A DNA stretch of 64,000 nucleotides from assembly GCA_007748055.1 (NCBI GenBank), contig CP036279.1, positions 2,108,001-2,172,000 of the forward strand, read 5' to 3'. Under the pieces are notes generated by a model, which was given only the letters and a program-made list of their open reading frames with translations, did no database searches and had not been told where the DNA came from. Of the stretch, positions 48,435-57,141 are shown in pieces. The translations under genes were made by a program, and so were the position numbers. Each line of letters begins with the position of its first letter. Position 1 is the stretch's first letter. This stretch comes from Kolteria novifilia (GTDB lineage: Bacteria > Planctomycetota > Planctomycetia > Kolteriales > Kolteriaceae).

Positions 48435-49544
48435 ATGACGGACCAACTCACCGCCGCGACTCAACTGATCGAAGAGGGAATCGCCAGCGGACTTCATCTC
48501 GGCGCCCAACTCTACGTTTCTCATCGCGGCAGGGTCGTGACCGACCTCGCACTGGGCGAGTCGTCACCGGGTACGCCGATGACGCCCGACTCGATCATGG
48601 TCTGGCTCTCGGCGACCAAGCCGATGGTCGCGGTGATGTTCGCGAAGCTCTGGACGGAGGGGCTGGTCGCGCTCGATGCGCCCGTCGCGGACGTCGTGCC
48701 CGAGTTCGCCCAGCACGGCAAAGAGACGATCACCTTTCGCCACCTGCTGACGCATACCGCGGGATTGAGGCCGGTCAAGCTTCGGCGCGACGCGATGAGT
48801 TTCGAGGAGCAAGTCGAGGCGGTTTGTGCGACCACCATCAAGCCGAACTGGCGGCCGGGATACCGCGCGGCCTACGATCCACAGTTCACCTGGCTCATCC
48901 TCGGCGAGGCGATCCGGCGGCTCCGCCAACGGCCACTGAGCGACGTCTTGCGAAAGGAACTCTTCGAGCCGCTCGGGATGAGCGACTGTTGGCTCGGCAT
49001 GCCGGATGACATCTTCGACGCCGTCGAGAGTCGCATCGGCGCAATGCCGCGGACCGATGGGGGAACCGCCGTCGGGTCGACGCTGTCGACAAGAGCCGCC
49101 TGTACCGATGTCTGGCCCGCGGGCGGGGCCTACGGACCGATGCGGCAGCTCGCTAACTTCTACGAGATGTTGCTGCGTCGCGGAGAGCACGAAGGCACCG
49201 CGTTTCTCTCGAGCCCCCTCGTCGAAGCGATCACCGCGCGGCACCGCGTCCGGCTTCTCGACGAGAATTTTAAGGAGGTGATCGACTGGGGCCTCGGCTT
49301 CGTCCTCGATTCCAAACGCGCCGACCAACATGATCTTCCCTACGGCTATGGCCCGCACGCCTCGCCAAGGACCTTCGGCCACAGCGGCTATCAGTCCTCC
49401 TGCGCCTACGCCGACCCCGAGCACGATCTCGTCGTCGCCTTCGTCTTCAACGGCATGCCCGGCGAAGGCAATCATCGCCGCCGCGCCCGCGAACTGAACG
49501 AGGCGATCTATGTCGAGTTGGGATTGGGTTCCGGCAATTCGTAG
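48435..49544 (+). CDS. Serine hydrolase, beta-lactamase (class C / EstB) family
   Basis: 369 residues without a clear signal peptide. The S59-A-T-K62 motif in MVWLSATKPMVAVMFAKL holds the catalytic Ser and Lys; GYRAAYDPQFTWLILGEAI has the Tyr-x-N-equivalent (Y-D-P) position; FGHSGYQSSCAYADPEHDLVVAFVFNGM gives the H-x-G motif. The overall fold is that of class C beta-lactamases, esterases (EstB) and D-aminopeptidases. It is more likely an esterase than a resistance enzyme. The start codon lies one base after the lipoprotein stop, so the two are translated together. The substrate is unknown. Confidence 0.83.
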   Translation: MTDQLTAATQLIEEGIASGLHLGAQLYVSHRGRVVTDLALGESSPGTPMTPDSIMVWLSATKPMVAVMFAKLWTEGLVALDAPVADVVPEFAQHGKETITFRHLLTHTAGLRPVKLRRDAMSFEEQVEAVCATTIKPNWRPGYRAAYDPQFTWLILGEAIRRLRQRPLSDVLRKELFEPLGMSDCWLGMPDDIFDAVESRIGAMPRTDGGTAVGSTLSTRAACTDVWPAGGAYGPMRQLANFYEMLLRRGEHEGTAFLSSPLVEAITARHRVRLLDENFKEVIDWGLGFVLDSKRADQHDLPYGYGPHASPRTFGHSGYQSSCAYADPEHDLVVAFVFNGMPGEGNHRRRARELNEAIYVELGLGSGNS

Positions 49545-49661
49545 TCCCTGCGACGACCGTTCTCCACTCGCTCCTGGGGGAAACGGCGAGAGCCACTCCG
49601 TCGCCGTTGCCATACATCAAGAGATGACCAATCAGGATCTTTCCGACGGACGCTCCATTCG

Positions 49662-51254
49662 ATGCTCAAAGTTGCCAATGTTCGTCTGCCGGTAGGCGAA
49701 TCGGAGGAGGCTCTCCCCGAACGCGTCGCGAAGGTGCTCAAGCTTCGCTCGGGGGAGATCGAGCGCTTTCGCATCCTCCGCAAGAGCCTCGATGTCCGCG
49801 ACAAGCGCCGACTCGAATACGTTTACACCACCGCCGTCGGCGTCGCGGACGAATCGTCGGTCCTTGCCCGAATCGACCAGCGTCACGTCGCGGCCTTCGA
49901 GCCCAACCGGTTCGACGAGCCTCACCCCGGCGAACGCCCGCTTGCTCACCGGCCGATCGTCGTGGGAGCGGGGCCCGCGGGACTCTTCGCGGCCTACGTC
50001 CTCGCCGAGTACGGCTATGCCCCGATCGTGCTCGAACGCGGCAAAAGGGTTCGCGATCGCGTCCACGATGTCCAAGCCTTTGATGACGGCGGCCCGCTCG
50101 ATCCCGAGAGCAACTATCTCTTCGGAGAAGGGGGGGCGGGCACCTTTAGCGACGGCAAGCTGACCTGCCGGACGACCGGTCCCGACACCGACCGCGTGCT
50201 TGAGATCTTCGCGACCTCGAAGGGAAAGCCCTCGGTCGTCTACGAGGCCAAGCCGCACCTCGGCAGCAACCGCCTTCCCGCCGTCGTCAAGTCGCTCCGA
50301 CGTCAGATCATCGCCAACGGCGGCGAGTTTCGCTTCGACTGCCGCGTCGACGATCTCGACATCCACGAGGGTTGCGTTCGAGGGGTTCACACGTCGTCCG
50401 GTCCGATGGCCGCCGACGTTGTCGTCTTGGCGATCGGGCACAGTGCGCGCGATACCTACGAGATGCTTCTGCGCCGGGGCGTGTCGATCGTCCCCAAGGC
50501 TTTCCAAATGGGAGTACGGATCGAGCAACCTCAGGAGAACGTCAATCGCTGCCAGTTCGGCACCAGTCCGCAAGCGGCGCTCCTCGGCCCGGCGGACTAC
50601 ACGATGAAGGTCCACGCGGGCGATCGCGATCTCTTCACCTTCTGCATGTGCGCCGGCGGCTACGTCATGCCGAGTGTCTCGCAGCACGGCTACTTCTGCA
50701 CCAACGGCATGAGCCGGGCCAAGCACGAGTCCCCCTTCGCCAACAGTGGCTTGGTAATGACCGTCGATCCGGCGACGCTCGAGGGCGCGGACGATCCGCT
50801 GGTCGGGATTCGCTACCAGGAGAGGATCGAACAGGCCGCCTTCGCGATGACGGGTGGCACCTATCATTCGCCGATCCAGTGGGCCCACGACTTCGTTGCT
50901 CGACGCCCTTCGCCGAAGATGCCCCCATCGAGCTACGCCCGCGGCGTGCAGTCGGTCGACTTGTGGGAGCTGCTGCCGAGCGACGTCGCCGAGACGCTGT
51001 GCGTCGGACTCCCGCTGATGGATCGCCGCTGGCGCGGTTCGTTTCTCAAGGACGCCACGCTCGTCGGCCCGGAAGCCCGCGGAAGCTGCCCCGTCCGGCT
51101 TCCGCGCGACACGGCCTCACGGCAGTCGGAGGGGATGGATGGTCTCTATCCGATCGGCGAAGGGGCCGGCTATGCTGGGGGAATCGTCAGCGCCGCGGTC
51201 GATGGTCTTCGCACCGCCCGCGTCGTGATCAACGCGTTTCGGCCCTTGGGGTAA
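49662..51254 (+). CDS. FAD-dependent oxidoreductase, COG2509 type
   Basis: 530 residues. A short N-terminal domain (residues 1-90, LKVANVRLPVGESEEALPER) is typical for this COG2509 family. The FAD-binding motif is VGAGPAGLFAAYVLAEYG (residues 101-118). YLFGEGGAGTFSDGKLTCR (about 160) and CGGY-like SMCAGGYVMPSVSQHGYFCTNGMS, then GLYPIGEGAGYAGGIVSAAVDGLR near the end are the family's signature blocks. Its real activity is unknown; it probably acts on an unsaturated ring or polyketide-like compound. The start ATG has a weak ribosome site. It is followed at 20 bases by the decayed zeta-toxin-like gene. Confidence 0.8.
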   Translation: MLKVANVRLPVGESEEALPERVAKVLKLRSGEIERFRILRKSLDVRDKRRLEYVYTTAVGVADESSVLARIDQRHVAAFEPNRFDEPHPGERPLAHRPIVVGAGPAGLFAAYVLAEYGYAPIVLERGKRVRDRVHDVQAFDDGGPLDPESNYLFGEGGAGTFSDGKLTCRTTGPDTDRVLEIFATSKGKPSVVYEAKPHLGSNRLPAVVKSLRRQIIANGGEFRFDCRVDDLDIHEGCVRGVHTSSGPMAADVVVLAIGHSARDTYEMLLRRGVSIVPKAFQMGVRIEQPQENVNRCQFGTSPQAALLGPADYTMKVHAGDRDLFTFCMCAGGYVMPSVSQHGYFCTNGMSRAKHESPFANSGLVMTVDPATLEGADDPLVGIRYQERIEQAAFAMTGGTYHSPIQWAHDFVARRPSPKMPPSSYARGVQSVDLWELLPSDVAETLCVGLPLMDRRWRGSFLKDATLVGPEARGSCPVRLPRDTASRQSEGMDGLYPIGEGAGYAGGIVSAAVDGLRTARVVINAFRPLG

Positions 51255-51274
51255 ATCTTGATGGGGAATGTTCC

Positions 51275-51837
51275 ATGCATCCTCAAGTTGTCATCGTCGC
51301 CGGTCCGAACGGCGCCGGGAGATCAACAAGTGCGCCGTCTTTGTTGCGTGGTCCGTTGAACGTCGACGCGTTTGTCAACGCGGACACAATTGCTCGAGGG
51401 CTCTCCGCCTTCCACCCCGAGAAAGTCGCCCTTCAGGCGGGGAAGATGATGCTTCGTCGGCTCAAAGAGCAAGCTTTGCGTTTGAAACGACACTGGCGAG
51501 CAGAACTTTTGCGCCTTGGATCGAAGGTTTGAAACGAGATGGCTACGACTTTCACTTGGTGTTCTTGTGGTTGCCCACGAGCGCCCAAGCGGTGATGCGA
51601 GTTGAACGACGGGTGAAGTCAGGAGGCCATCACGTCGCTGGTGATGTCGTGAGACGAAGCTTCAAGTTTGGGTTGAAGAACTTCTCCACGCTCTATCGAC
51701 CGTTGGCAGATTCGTGGAGGTTGTACGATAATAGTGGACGCGATGGTTTGCGACTCATCGCGGGAGGCAACAGAACGCTCAAGGAGATGATACTCGACTC
51801 GCAGGCTTGGAGTTCCGTTTTGAAGGAGTCTTGCTAG
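51275..51837 (+). pseudogene. Zeta-toxin-like AAA protein, frameshifted
   Basis: The N-terminal frame starts MHPQVVIVAGPNGAGRSTSAP and runs VNADTIARGLSAFHPEKVALQAGKMMLRRLKEQA; the other half, FAFETTLASRTFAPWIEGLKRDGYDFHLVFLWLP, GGHHVAGDVVRRSFKFGLKNF, YRPLADSWRLYDNSG, continues in another frame after a shift near 51470-51490. Both parts together are a complete zeta-toxin/AAA_33-like protein of about 185 residues. The Walker A lysine is replaced by Arg (G-P-N-G-A-G-R16-S-T), which should weaken ATP or substrate phosphorylation. So the gene seems inactive or decayed; a sequencing error for the frameshift cannot be excluded. The small gene after it (51837) is translationally coupled to the second half. 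Confidence 0.78.
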
Positions 51838-52079
51838 TGCTAGACCACGAGGAGTTTGACCCCACCGACATTCTGAACGGCGGTCGTCTCGTTGACGCGG
51901 CACTCCGTCGTGGCGTTGTCGAGGCCCTGATCCGACACAAGCGTCTGGGGGAGCCGATCGTCGAGTACATCGACGGCGAGGTCGTCTTAACGCCGGCCGA
52001 GGAGATTCCGGATTTTGCGGAGGAACTTTGGCAGCTTAATGAGCTACTCGGCGACGAGGGTCGCGGTCCTCTTTCCTAA
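51837..52079 (+). CDS. Small protein coupled to the zeta-toxin-like gene, possible antitoxin
   Basis: 80 residues from a GTG overlapping the preceding TAG by one base (TAGTG) and preceded by AAGGAG eight bases upstream, so translation depends on ribosomes that finish the second half of the zeta-like frame. The protein is acidic: VLDHEEFDPTDILNGGRLVDAAL, RHKRLGEPIVEYIDGEVVLTPAEEI. Small acidic partners are usual for zeta-type and similar toxins. No family is recognised. Its intact state beside a decayed toxin would be expected if the antitoxin is kept to protect against related toxins; this is inference. Confidence 0.55.
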   Translation: MLDHEEFDPTDILNGGRLVDAALRRGVVEALIRHKRLGEPIVEYIDGEVVLTPAEEIPDFAEELWQLNELLGDEGRGPLS

Positions 52080-52232
52080 CTGTCACGACCGACACGACGG
52101 GTCAGAAAAGCTCTCAATAATCCCGTCCCTTGTTGGGCTCTCTCTGTCTCCGGCACGATTGACGCGTTACACTATCCGCAATGCTTCAACGATTGGTGCC
52201 GAGCGGAACGTGCGCTCTCTGGAGGATAGGTG

Positions 52233-52577
52233 ATGGAATCTTCGGATACCGGACTCGCGTTGCTTCCCGAGATCGAGGTCGAGGAGCGCACCAAGCAGAA
52301 GAAGCAGCCCCGCTACCACGTCATTTTGCTCGACGACAACGACCACACCTACGAGTACGTCATCCGCATGTTGATGGGGCTCTTCGGGTTTGGTCGTCAT
52401 AAGGCCTACGGCATGGCCTGTACCGTCGACAAGACCGGCCGCGTGATCCTTCTCACCACCTCGCGCGAACATGCCGAACTCAAGCAGCAGCAAGTTCACG
52501 CGTTCGGCCCCGATCCGCTTCTGGATCACTGCAAGGGCAGCATGACCGCCGTCCTCGAGCCGACCGAAGCGGAGTAA
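52233..52577 (+). CDS. clpS: ATP-dependent Clp protease adaptor ClpS
   Basis: 114 residues. KQPRYHVILLDDNDHTYEYVIRMLMGLFGFG is the ClpS core that binds N-end-rule substrates (the DDN-D-H/Y-T-Y-E motif), and TGRVILLTTSREHAELKQQQVHAFGPDPL completes the fold. It delivers proteins with bulky N-terminal residues to ClpAP. Length and motifs are normal. A GGAGGAT ribosome site precedes the ATG. No clpA is adjacent in this window. The N-terminal 28 residues are disordered and contain the lysine-rich linker KQKKQP. Confidence 0.88.
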   Translation: MESSDTGLALLPEIEVEERTKQKKQPRYHVILLDDNDHTYEYVIRMLMGLFGFGRHKAYGMACTVDKTGRVILLTTSREHAELKQQQVHAFGPDPLLDHCKGSMTAVLEPTEAE

Positions 52578-53103
52578 GAGCTTCTCGCTCCCTTTCCATG
52601 ACCAAGCGACTTCGTTCGTCGCCATTTCACCGACGGGGCCAATCGCACCGTCTTTCTCCACGGTGACCCGTTCCGGGGTGATCTTGGCTACGTCCCCGCT
52701 AACTTAACATAAACTTCACAACGTCGTTCCCTGCAGAAGTTCACCGTCGTGGATCGACGAGCGAACCGTTTCGCGAGCTGATGCGGTGCCACGTCAGCAT
52801 CACTGGATCGCTGAGTCGCTGGAGGGGATGATCGTCGGAGTGAAGATTGTGGTCGACAGTGCCCAGCGTTGACGGGTCTAATGAGGTTCTCGTGGGCCCG
52901 TGCGTGATTGTTGGTCTGCGCGGATCGTCGGGCGAGTTCGACGACCGGGTCGAAATGACGGCAATGGACAGCATCGTCGACTGACGAGCGCGCCGGGTGG
53001 GCATTTAACGATTTCACCTTTGAGTCGGTTCAACAAGGGAAGGTACGTTCAACGATCCATGACGGTCGACGACGACGGGGACGGCAGGGGGAGACGAATT
53101 GCC
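52578..53103. other. Gene-free spacer before the winged-helix/AAA-HerA operon
   Basis: About 525 bases. No family, hairpin or convincing promoter could be read. The winged-helix frame stays open to 52900, but neither ribosome site nor coding bias supports that part. The promoter of the two-gene operon should lie in its right half. Confidence 0.5.
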
Positions 53104-53784
53104 GTGAGTTCGACAGAAAGCTATGACCCCGCTCCGCTTGAGCGATTGTTTCTATGGCGCTTGGCAGCGGGGGGCGGAGGCGATTGGCTCAAGGAGTTGA
53201 CGAAGCCGAAGCTCGGAACCGGTCCGCGAAATCGCCTAATCAAGTCGGGATTGATCGAGTTGGAACAGCGCAAGCCCTCCGGGCAAGGTCGCGCGTTGAA
53301 GTATCTTTGCCTGACCGACGCCGGCTGGGCCTGGTGCGCCGAGCACATGGGGACCGAGGTCTCCAATCGGTCGACCGCCGGAGGCGAGATTCTTCGCATG
53401 ACCCTTGCGCGACTCAAGCGATTTCTCGATCACGAGGGGATGACCTTCGGGCAACTGGTCGCGATCTCCGACCAGAAGATCGAATCGGACGCTTCGACCA
53501 CCTCGCCCACCGACGAGGCGGCACGTGTCGAGGCGGCCTATTTTCAGCACTCGGGAGGTCGGCCCAACGTTCGGGTTCGACTGGCCGACTTGCGATCCTC
53601 GATGCCGGACGTCGCGCGTGGTGACCTCGACGAACTCTTGTTGTCGCTGGAGCGTGACGGTCGCTTGGTGCTCTTTCCGATCGACGATCCCCACGACATC
53701 GGGCCCGCCGATCGTGACGCCGTCCTCCGCGTGCCCGGCGGAGCGGAACGGCATGTCGTCTACATCGGAGGGGCTCGATCATGA
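53104..53784 (+). CDS. Winged-helix domain protein, first gene of the AAA-HerA operon
   Basis: 226 residues. Two winged-helix-like parts are seen: an N-terminal one (about residues 11-80: PLERLFLWRLAAGGGGDWLKELTK, LIKSGLIELEQRKPSGQGRALKYLCLTDAGWAW, a MarR/PadR-like pattern) and a C-terminal one (about 153-220: VRVRLADLRSSMPDVARGDLDELLLSLERDGRLVLFPIDDPHDIG). No enzyme motif. It ends in ATGA, overlapping the start of the ATPase gene (53781), so the two are translated together and likely work as a complex. Role: DNA or ATPase partner recognition, or control of the ATPase. Start: GTG 53104 with GGGGGAG upstream is preferred; ATG 53059 is the alternative. Confidence 0.65.
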   Translation: MSSTESYDPAPLERLFLWRLAAGGGGDWLKELTKPKLGTGPRNRLIKSGLIELEQRKPSGQGRALKYLCLTDAGWAWCAEHMGTEVSNRSTAGGEILRMTLARLKRFLDHEGMTFGQLVAISDQKIESDASTTSPTDEAARVEAAYFQHSGGRPNVRVRLADLRSSMPDVARGDLDELLLSLERDGRLVLFPIDDPHDIGPADRDAVLRVPGGAERHVVYIGGARS

Positions 53785-56700
53785 GCACCCGGGCCGCGAG
53801 CATGTCGCCGCTGGAGATCATCCGGAGGATGGACTTCACGTGGGTCGAGAATCAAGACGACGTCTGGAGTGATCAGCGCGGCGATGTCCCGGAACTGCAT
53901 CAGTCGCTCCGAGCGGAGTTCGATCGGACCTTCGACGCCTTCGCCACCGACGAGCGGATGGCCTCCCCACTGGGATGGTTCATCGTCGGTTCCGGAGGCC
54001 GCGGGAAAACCCATCTCCTGGGCACGTTCCGGCGTCACGCAGTCGCCCGGCGGGCGTCGTTCATCCTGGTCGACATGACCGACGTTCGCGAGTTCTGGGA
54101 TACCGTTCGCCAGGGATACATCGATTCGTTACAGCAGCCCTACGAAGGCGACCTTTTCCAGTACCAGTGCGTCCTGCGCAACGTCATCTCCAAGCTGCCG
54201 ATCAAGCAGCCGGTCGGGGAAGTTCTTCGGCTATTGCAGCGACGCAAGTCGTCCAATCTCGCCCAGGACATCAACAGAGTCCTTCGTGCGTTGACCAAGT
54301 TCGATCGCCAGCGAACGCTGCGCCATCAGGACGTCGTCCGAGCGTTGGTCTGTCTCAACAGCGACGACTTCGCCATTTCGAGCTTGGGGCTGAGTTGGCT
54401 GCAAGGAGTCGAACTCGACGACAAGCAACGGCGAACGCTTGGGTTCATCCAGCCCCGGGCCGAGTCGAAGGATCTCGTTGCGGCGATGAGTTGGTTCCTC
54501 GGACTTGGTGGTCCCTCACTACTCGCGTTTGATCAGCTTGACCCGATCTGCATCCAAGCGGAATTGCCGAATGCGGAGCGTTCCGATCCTCTGGGGACCA
54601 ATCTCGCTTCGGGGATCTTGCGGGAGATCGGCAATGGTCTCGGCGCTCTGCGACAGATCTTGTGCCGGACGATGCCGGTGGTCGTCTGTCTCGAACAGAC
54701 CCGTAGCGCTCTGGAACGCCACGTCCTGAAGACCATGCTCGATCGTTTTGAGCAGCCTCGCGAGCTGAACACCGTCGGCAAGGGGGAAATCGCTCGCGCG
54801 ATGGTGGCCGAGCGGCTTGCGCGAGGCATTCGCGGCACGGAGGTCACCCCCCCATATTCGACGTGGCCCTTTCGGGCCGAGGCCTTCGCGTTGCTCGCGA
54901 ATTCGAGTCCGCGCGAGGTGCTCCAAAAGTGCGAGTCCCATCGGCGCCGCTGCCTCGAGACCGGCGAGGTCCGCGAACTCGAGAGTTTCGACGAGGTGAT
55001 CACGCCAGGCGGGGGCGGCGCAGCCGTGGGACGCGGGAAGTTCGACGAGTCCTTCGAACGATACCGCAAACAATGCGACATTGGGGCCCTGCTCGAGGAA
55101 GAGGAAGAAGATCGGCGACTGGCTCCGCTGTTGCAAGAGGGTCTCAAGTGCCTGGTTCGCGAGGCAAGTCTCCCCAGCGATGTCGATGCGTCCGTCGACA
55201 CGAAGTTTGGCGGGGGGGCGAAGACGCGGCCTTTGCACGCGCGGCTTCGACTCGCCTTTCTGCGAGAGAATGGACGGGAAGAGCACTTCTCGACACGAGC
55301 CATCCAGTATCTCCATCCGCTTGCCTATCTCAATCGATTGAAGATCGCGATGACCGCCTCGGGGATCGAACGCGGGCTGTCGTTCCGTCGATTGACGATC
55401 GTGCGAACCAAGGAGCATCCGCACGGCGATGCCTGTGAGCGTTGGCGGGAGCAATTCGAGCACAGTGGTGGCGTCTTTCTGAATGTCGCCGAGGATGATC
55501 TTCGCTCGCTGGTTGCGATTCAGCGGCTTCTCGAAGAGAACGAACCCGATCTCGATGCTTGGCTTCAGACGGTGCGCCCCGCTTCAAAACTCTCGGTCAT
55601 TCGCCAGATCGTTCCGCACCCGCTACTGATTCCGACGGACAACGCCCCGACCCCAGGCAACGGCACGTCGAACGGCCATCCGATCCCGCCGGCCGATTCG
55701 TCCAATGGTCAACTTCCCAAGGTGAGCGAACCGGCACCGGTGAAGCCTGCGATGGATGAGCAGATCACCGCAAATGGATCGAGTGTCGCGGACGATCCTC
55801 CCGACCCTCCTCCCATCGATCCTCCCGACGACTCGCATCCGAAGACGGGGACGATCCCGCTCGGTCGGCGGCTGGTCGCGGGCAAACCGGGGGAGGAGTT
55901 TACCGTCCCCTTGCGCGAGTGGACGCGGCATGCCGTGGTCCTCGCGGGGGCGGGATCGGGCAAGACGGTCCTTCTCAAGCGAATCGTTGAGGAGGCGGTA
56001 CTCGAGGGGATTCCCTCGATCGTGATCGACTGCGGCCAGGACCTCTCGACCCTCGACGAAGCCCTGAGTGAGCCGTCGCCCCATTGGTTCGACGGGGACG
56101 CCGACAAGGCTCACCACTACTTCGCTCAATCGGAAGTGGTCGTTTGGACCCCCGGCCGGTCGTCGGGCAATCCGCTCGTGCTCGACCCATTGCCCGACTT
56201 GAGTAACGTCGCCGACGATCCCGAGGAACTCGACCAAGCGATCGACATGATTCGCGATGCCTTGCGACCGATCGTCGCGCCGGGGAACTCCAGAGGAAGC
56301 AACAACAAGGATGGCTTGCTGACCTCGACGCTCCGCTATCAAGCGAAGCAGAACATCGGGACCGGGTTGGGAGCGTTGATCGCTCTGTTGCGTGAATTGC
56401 CCATCGAGGCAGGACTCGGACTGACCAATGAGGAAAAGTTGGCGCAGGAGATCGCCGATGCCCTGACGGTCGAGATGACGAACAACCCGCTACTTCGTGG
56501 GGAGGGGACGGCGCTCGACCCCGCGACCCTCTTTGGAGGCATGCCGAAGCCGGACGGTCCGACGCGCGTCTCGATCATTAGTCTGGTCGGCCTTCCCGGA
56601 CTCGAGGCCCAACAGTCGTTCGTCAACCAACTCGTGATGACGCTCTTCGGCTGGATCAAACGCAATCCGATGCCCGAGGGATGTCCGCTACGGGGGCTGT

Positions 56701-57122
56701 TGGTGATCGACGAAGCGAAGGACTTCGCCCCCGGTCGCAAAGCGTGTGCAGGTAAAGAAAGCATCGTTCGCTTGGTGGCGCAGGCACGCAAGTACGGCCT
56801 CGGCGTCGTCTTCGCGACCCAGAACCCCAAGGACCTCGATCACCGTATCATCGCCAATTGCTCGACCCATGTTTACGGCAAGGTCAACAGTCCCGCCTCG
56901 ATCGAAGTCGTTAAGGAACTCATTCACGAGAAGAAGGGTTCGGGCAACGACGTGGCGAGTCTTCAGACGGGCGTCTTCTACGCGCACTACGCCGATGGGG
57001 GGCTTGCCGCGCCGGTGAAAATCCAGGTGCCGATGTGTCTCTCCCGGCACCGCAACAGTCCGCCCGGGCCCGAGGAGATCGTTGCCAAGGCGGCGAAGTG
57101 TTACAAGGTGACCGAAGGTTGA
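53781..57122 (+). CDS. AAA ATPase fused to a HerA/DUF87-type translocase (1113 aa)
   Basis: Two ATPases in one chain. The first (about residues 25-420): Walker A FIVGSGGRGKTHLL near 67-80 and Walker B LLAFDQLDP (about 247-255), an AAA_16/Orc1-like module. A middle part (about 440-610) contains an acidic stretch and an alpha/beta block (SFRRLTIVRTKEHPHGDACERW) of unknown type. A Pro/Asp-rich linker (about 615-690) leads to the second ATPase (about 695-1100): Walker A GAGSGKTVLL (about 722), Walker B RGLLVIDEAKDFAP (about 972-985), and VRLVAQARKYGLGVVFATQNPKDLD, IIANCSTHVYGKV, the HerA/FtsK-like sensor region. HerA proteins pump double-stranded DNA and usually join a nuclease, for repair or phage defence. 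Here the operon holds only a winged-helix partner. Reminiscent of, but not clearly, BREX, Dnd or other HerA systems; I cannot assign a known one. Confidence 0.82.
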   Translation: MSTRAASMSPLEIIRRMDFTWVENQDDVWSDQRGDVPELHQSLRAEFDRTFDAFATDERMASPLGWFIVGSGGRGKTHLLGTFRRHAVARRASFILVDMTDVREFWDTVRQGYIDSLQQPYEGDLFQYQCVLRNVISKLPIKQPVGEVLRLLQRRKSSNLAQDINRVLRALTKFDRQRTLRHQDVVRALVCLNSDDFAISSLGLSWLQGVELDDKQRRTLGFIQPRAESKDLVAAMSWFLGLGGPSLLAFDQLDPICIQAELPNAERSDPLGTNLASGILREIGNGLGALRQILCRTMPVVVCLEQTRSALERHVLKTMLDRFEQPRELNTVGKGEIARAMVAERLARGIRGTEVTPPYSTWPFRAEAFALLANSSPREVLQKCESHRRRCLETGEVRELESFDEVITPGGGGAAVGRGKFDESFERYRKQCDIGALLEEEEEDRRLAPLLQEGLKCLVREASLPSDVDASVDTKFGGGAKTRPLHARLRLAFLRENGREEHFSTRAIQYLHPLAYLNRLKIAMTASGIERGLSFRRLTIVRTKEHPHGDACERWREQFEHSGGVFLNVAEDDLRSLVAIQRLLEENEPDLDAWLQTVRPASKLSVIRQIVPHPLLIPTDNAPTPGNGTSNGHPIPPADSSNGQLPKVSEPAPVKPAMDEQITANGSSVADDPPDPPPIDPPDDSHPKTGTIPLGRRLVAGKPGEEFTVPLREWTRHAVVLAGAGSGKTVLLKRIVEEAVLEGIPSIVIDCGQDLSTLDEALSEPSPHWFDGDADKAHHYFAQSEVVVWTPGRSSGNPLVLDPLPDLSNVADDPEELDQAIDMIRDALRPIVAPGNSRGSNNKDGLLTSTLRYQAKQNIGTGLGALIALLRELPIEAGLGLTNEEKLAQEIADALTVEMTNNPLLRGEGTALDPATLFGGMPKPDGPTRVSIISLVGLPGLEAQQSFVNQLVMTLFGWIKRNPMPEGCPLRGLLVIDEAKDFAPGRKACAGKESIVRLVAQARKYGLGVVFATQNPKDLDHRIIANCSTHVYGKVNSPASIEVVKELIHEKKGSGNDVASLQTGVFYAHYADGGLAAPVKIQVPMCLSRHRNSPPGPEEIVAKAAKCYKVTEG

Positions 57123-57141
57123 GCAAAAACCTCGGACCGGC

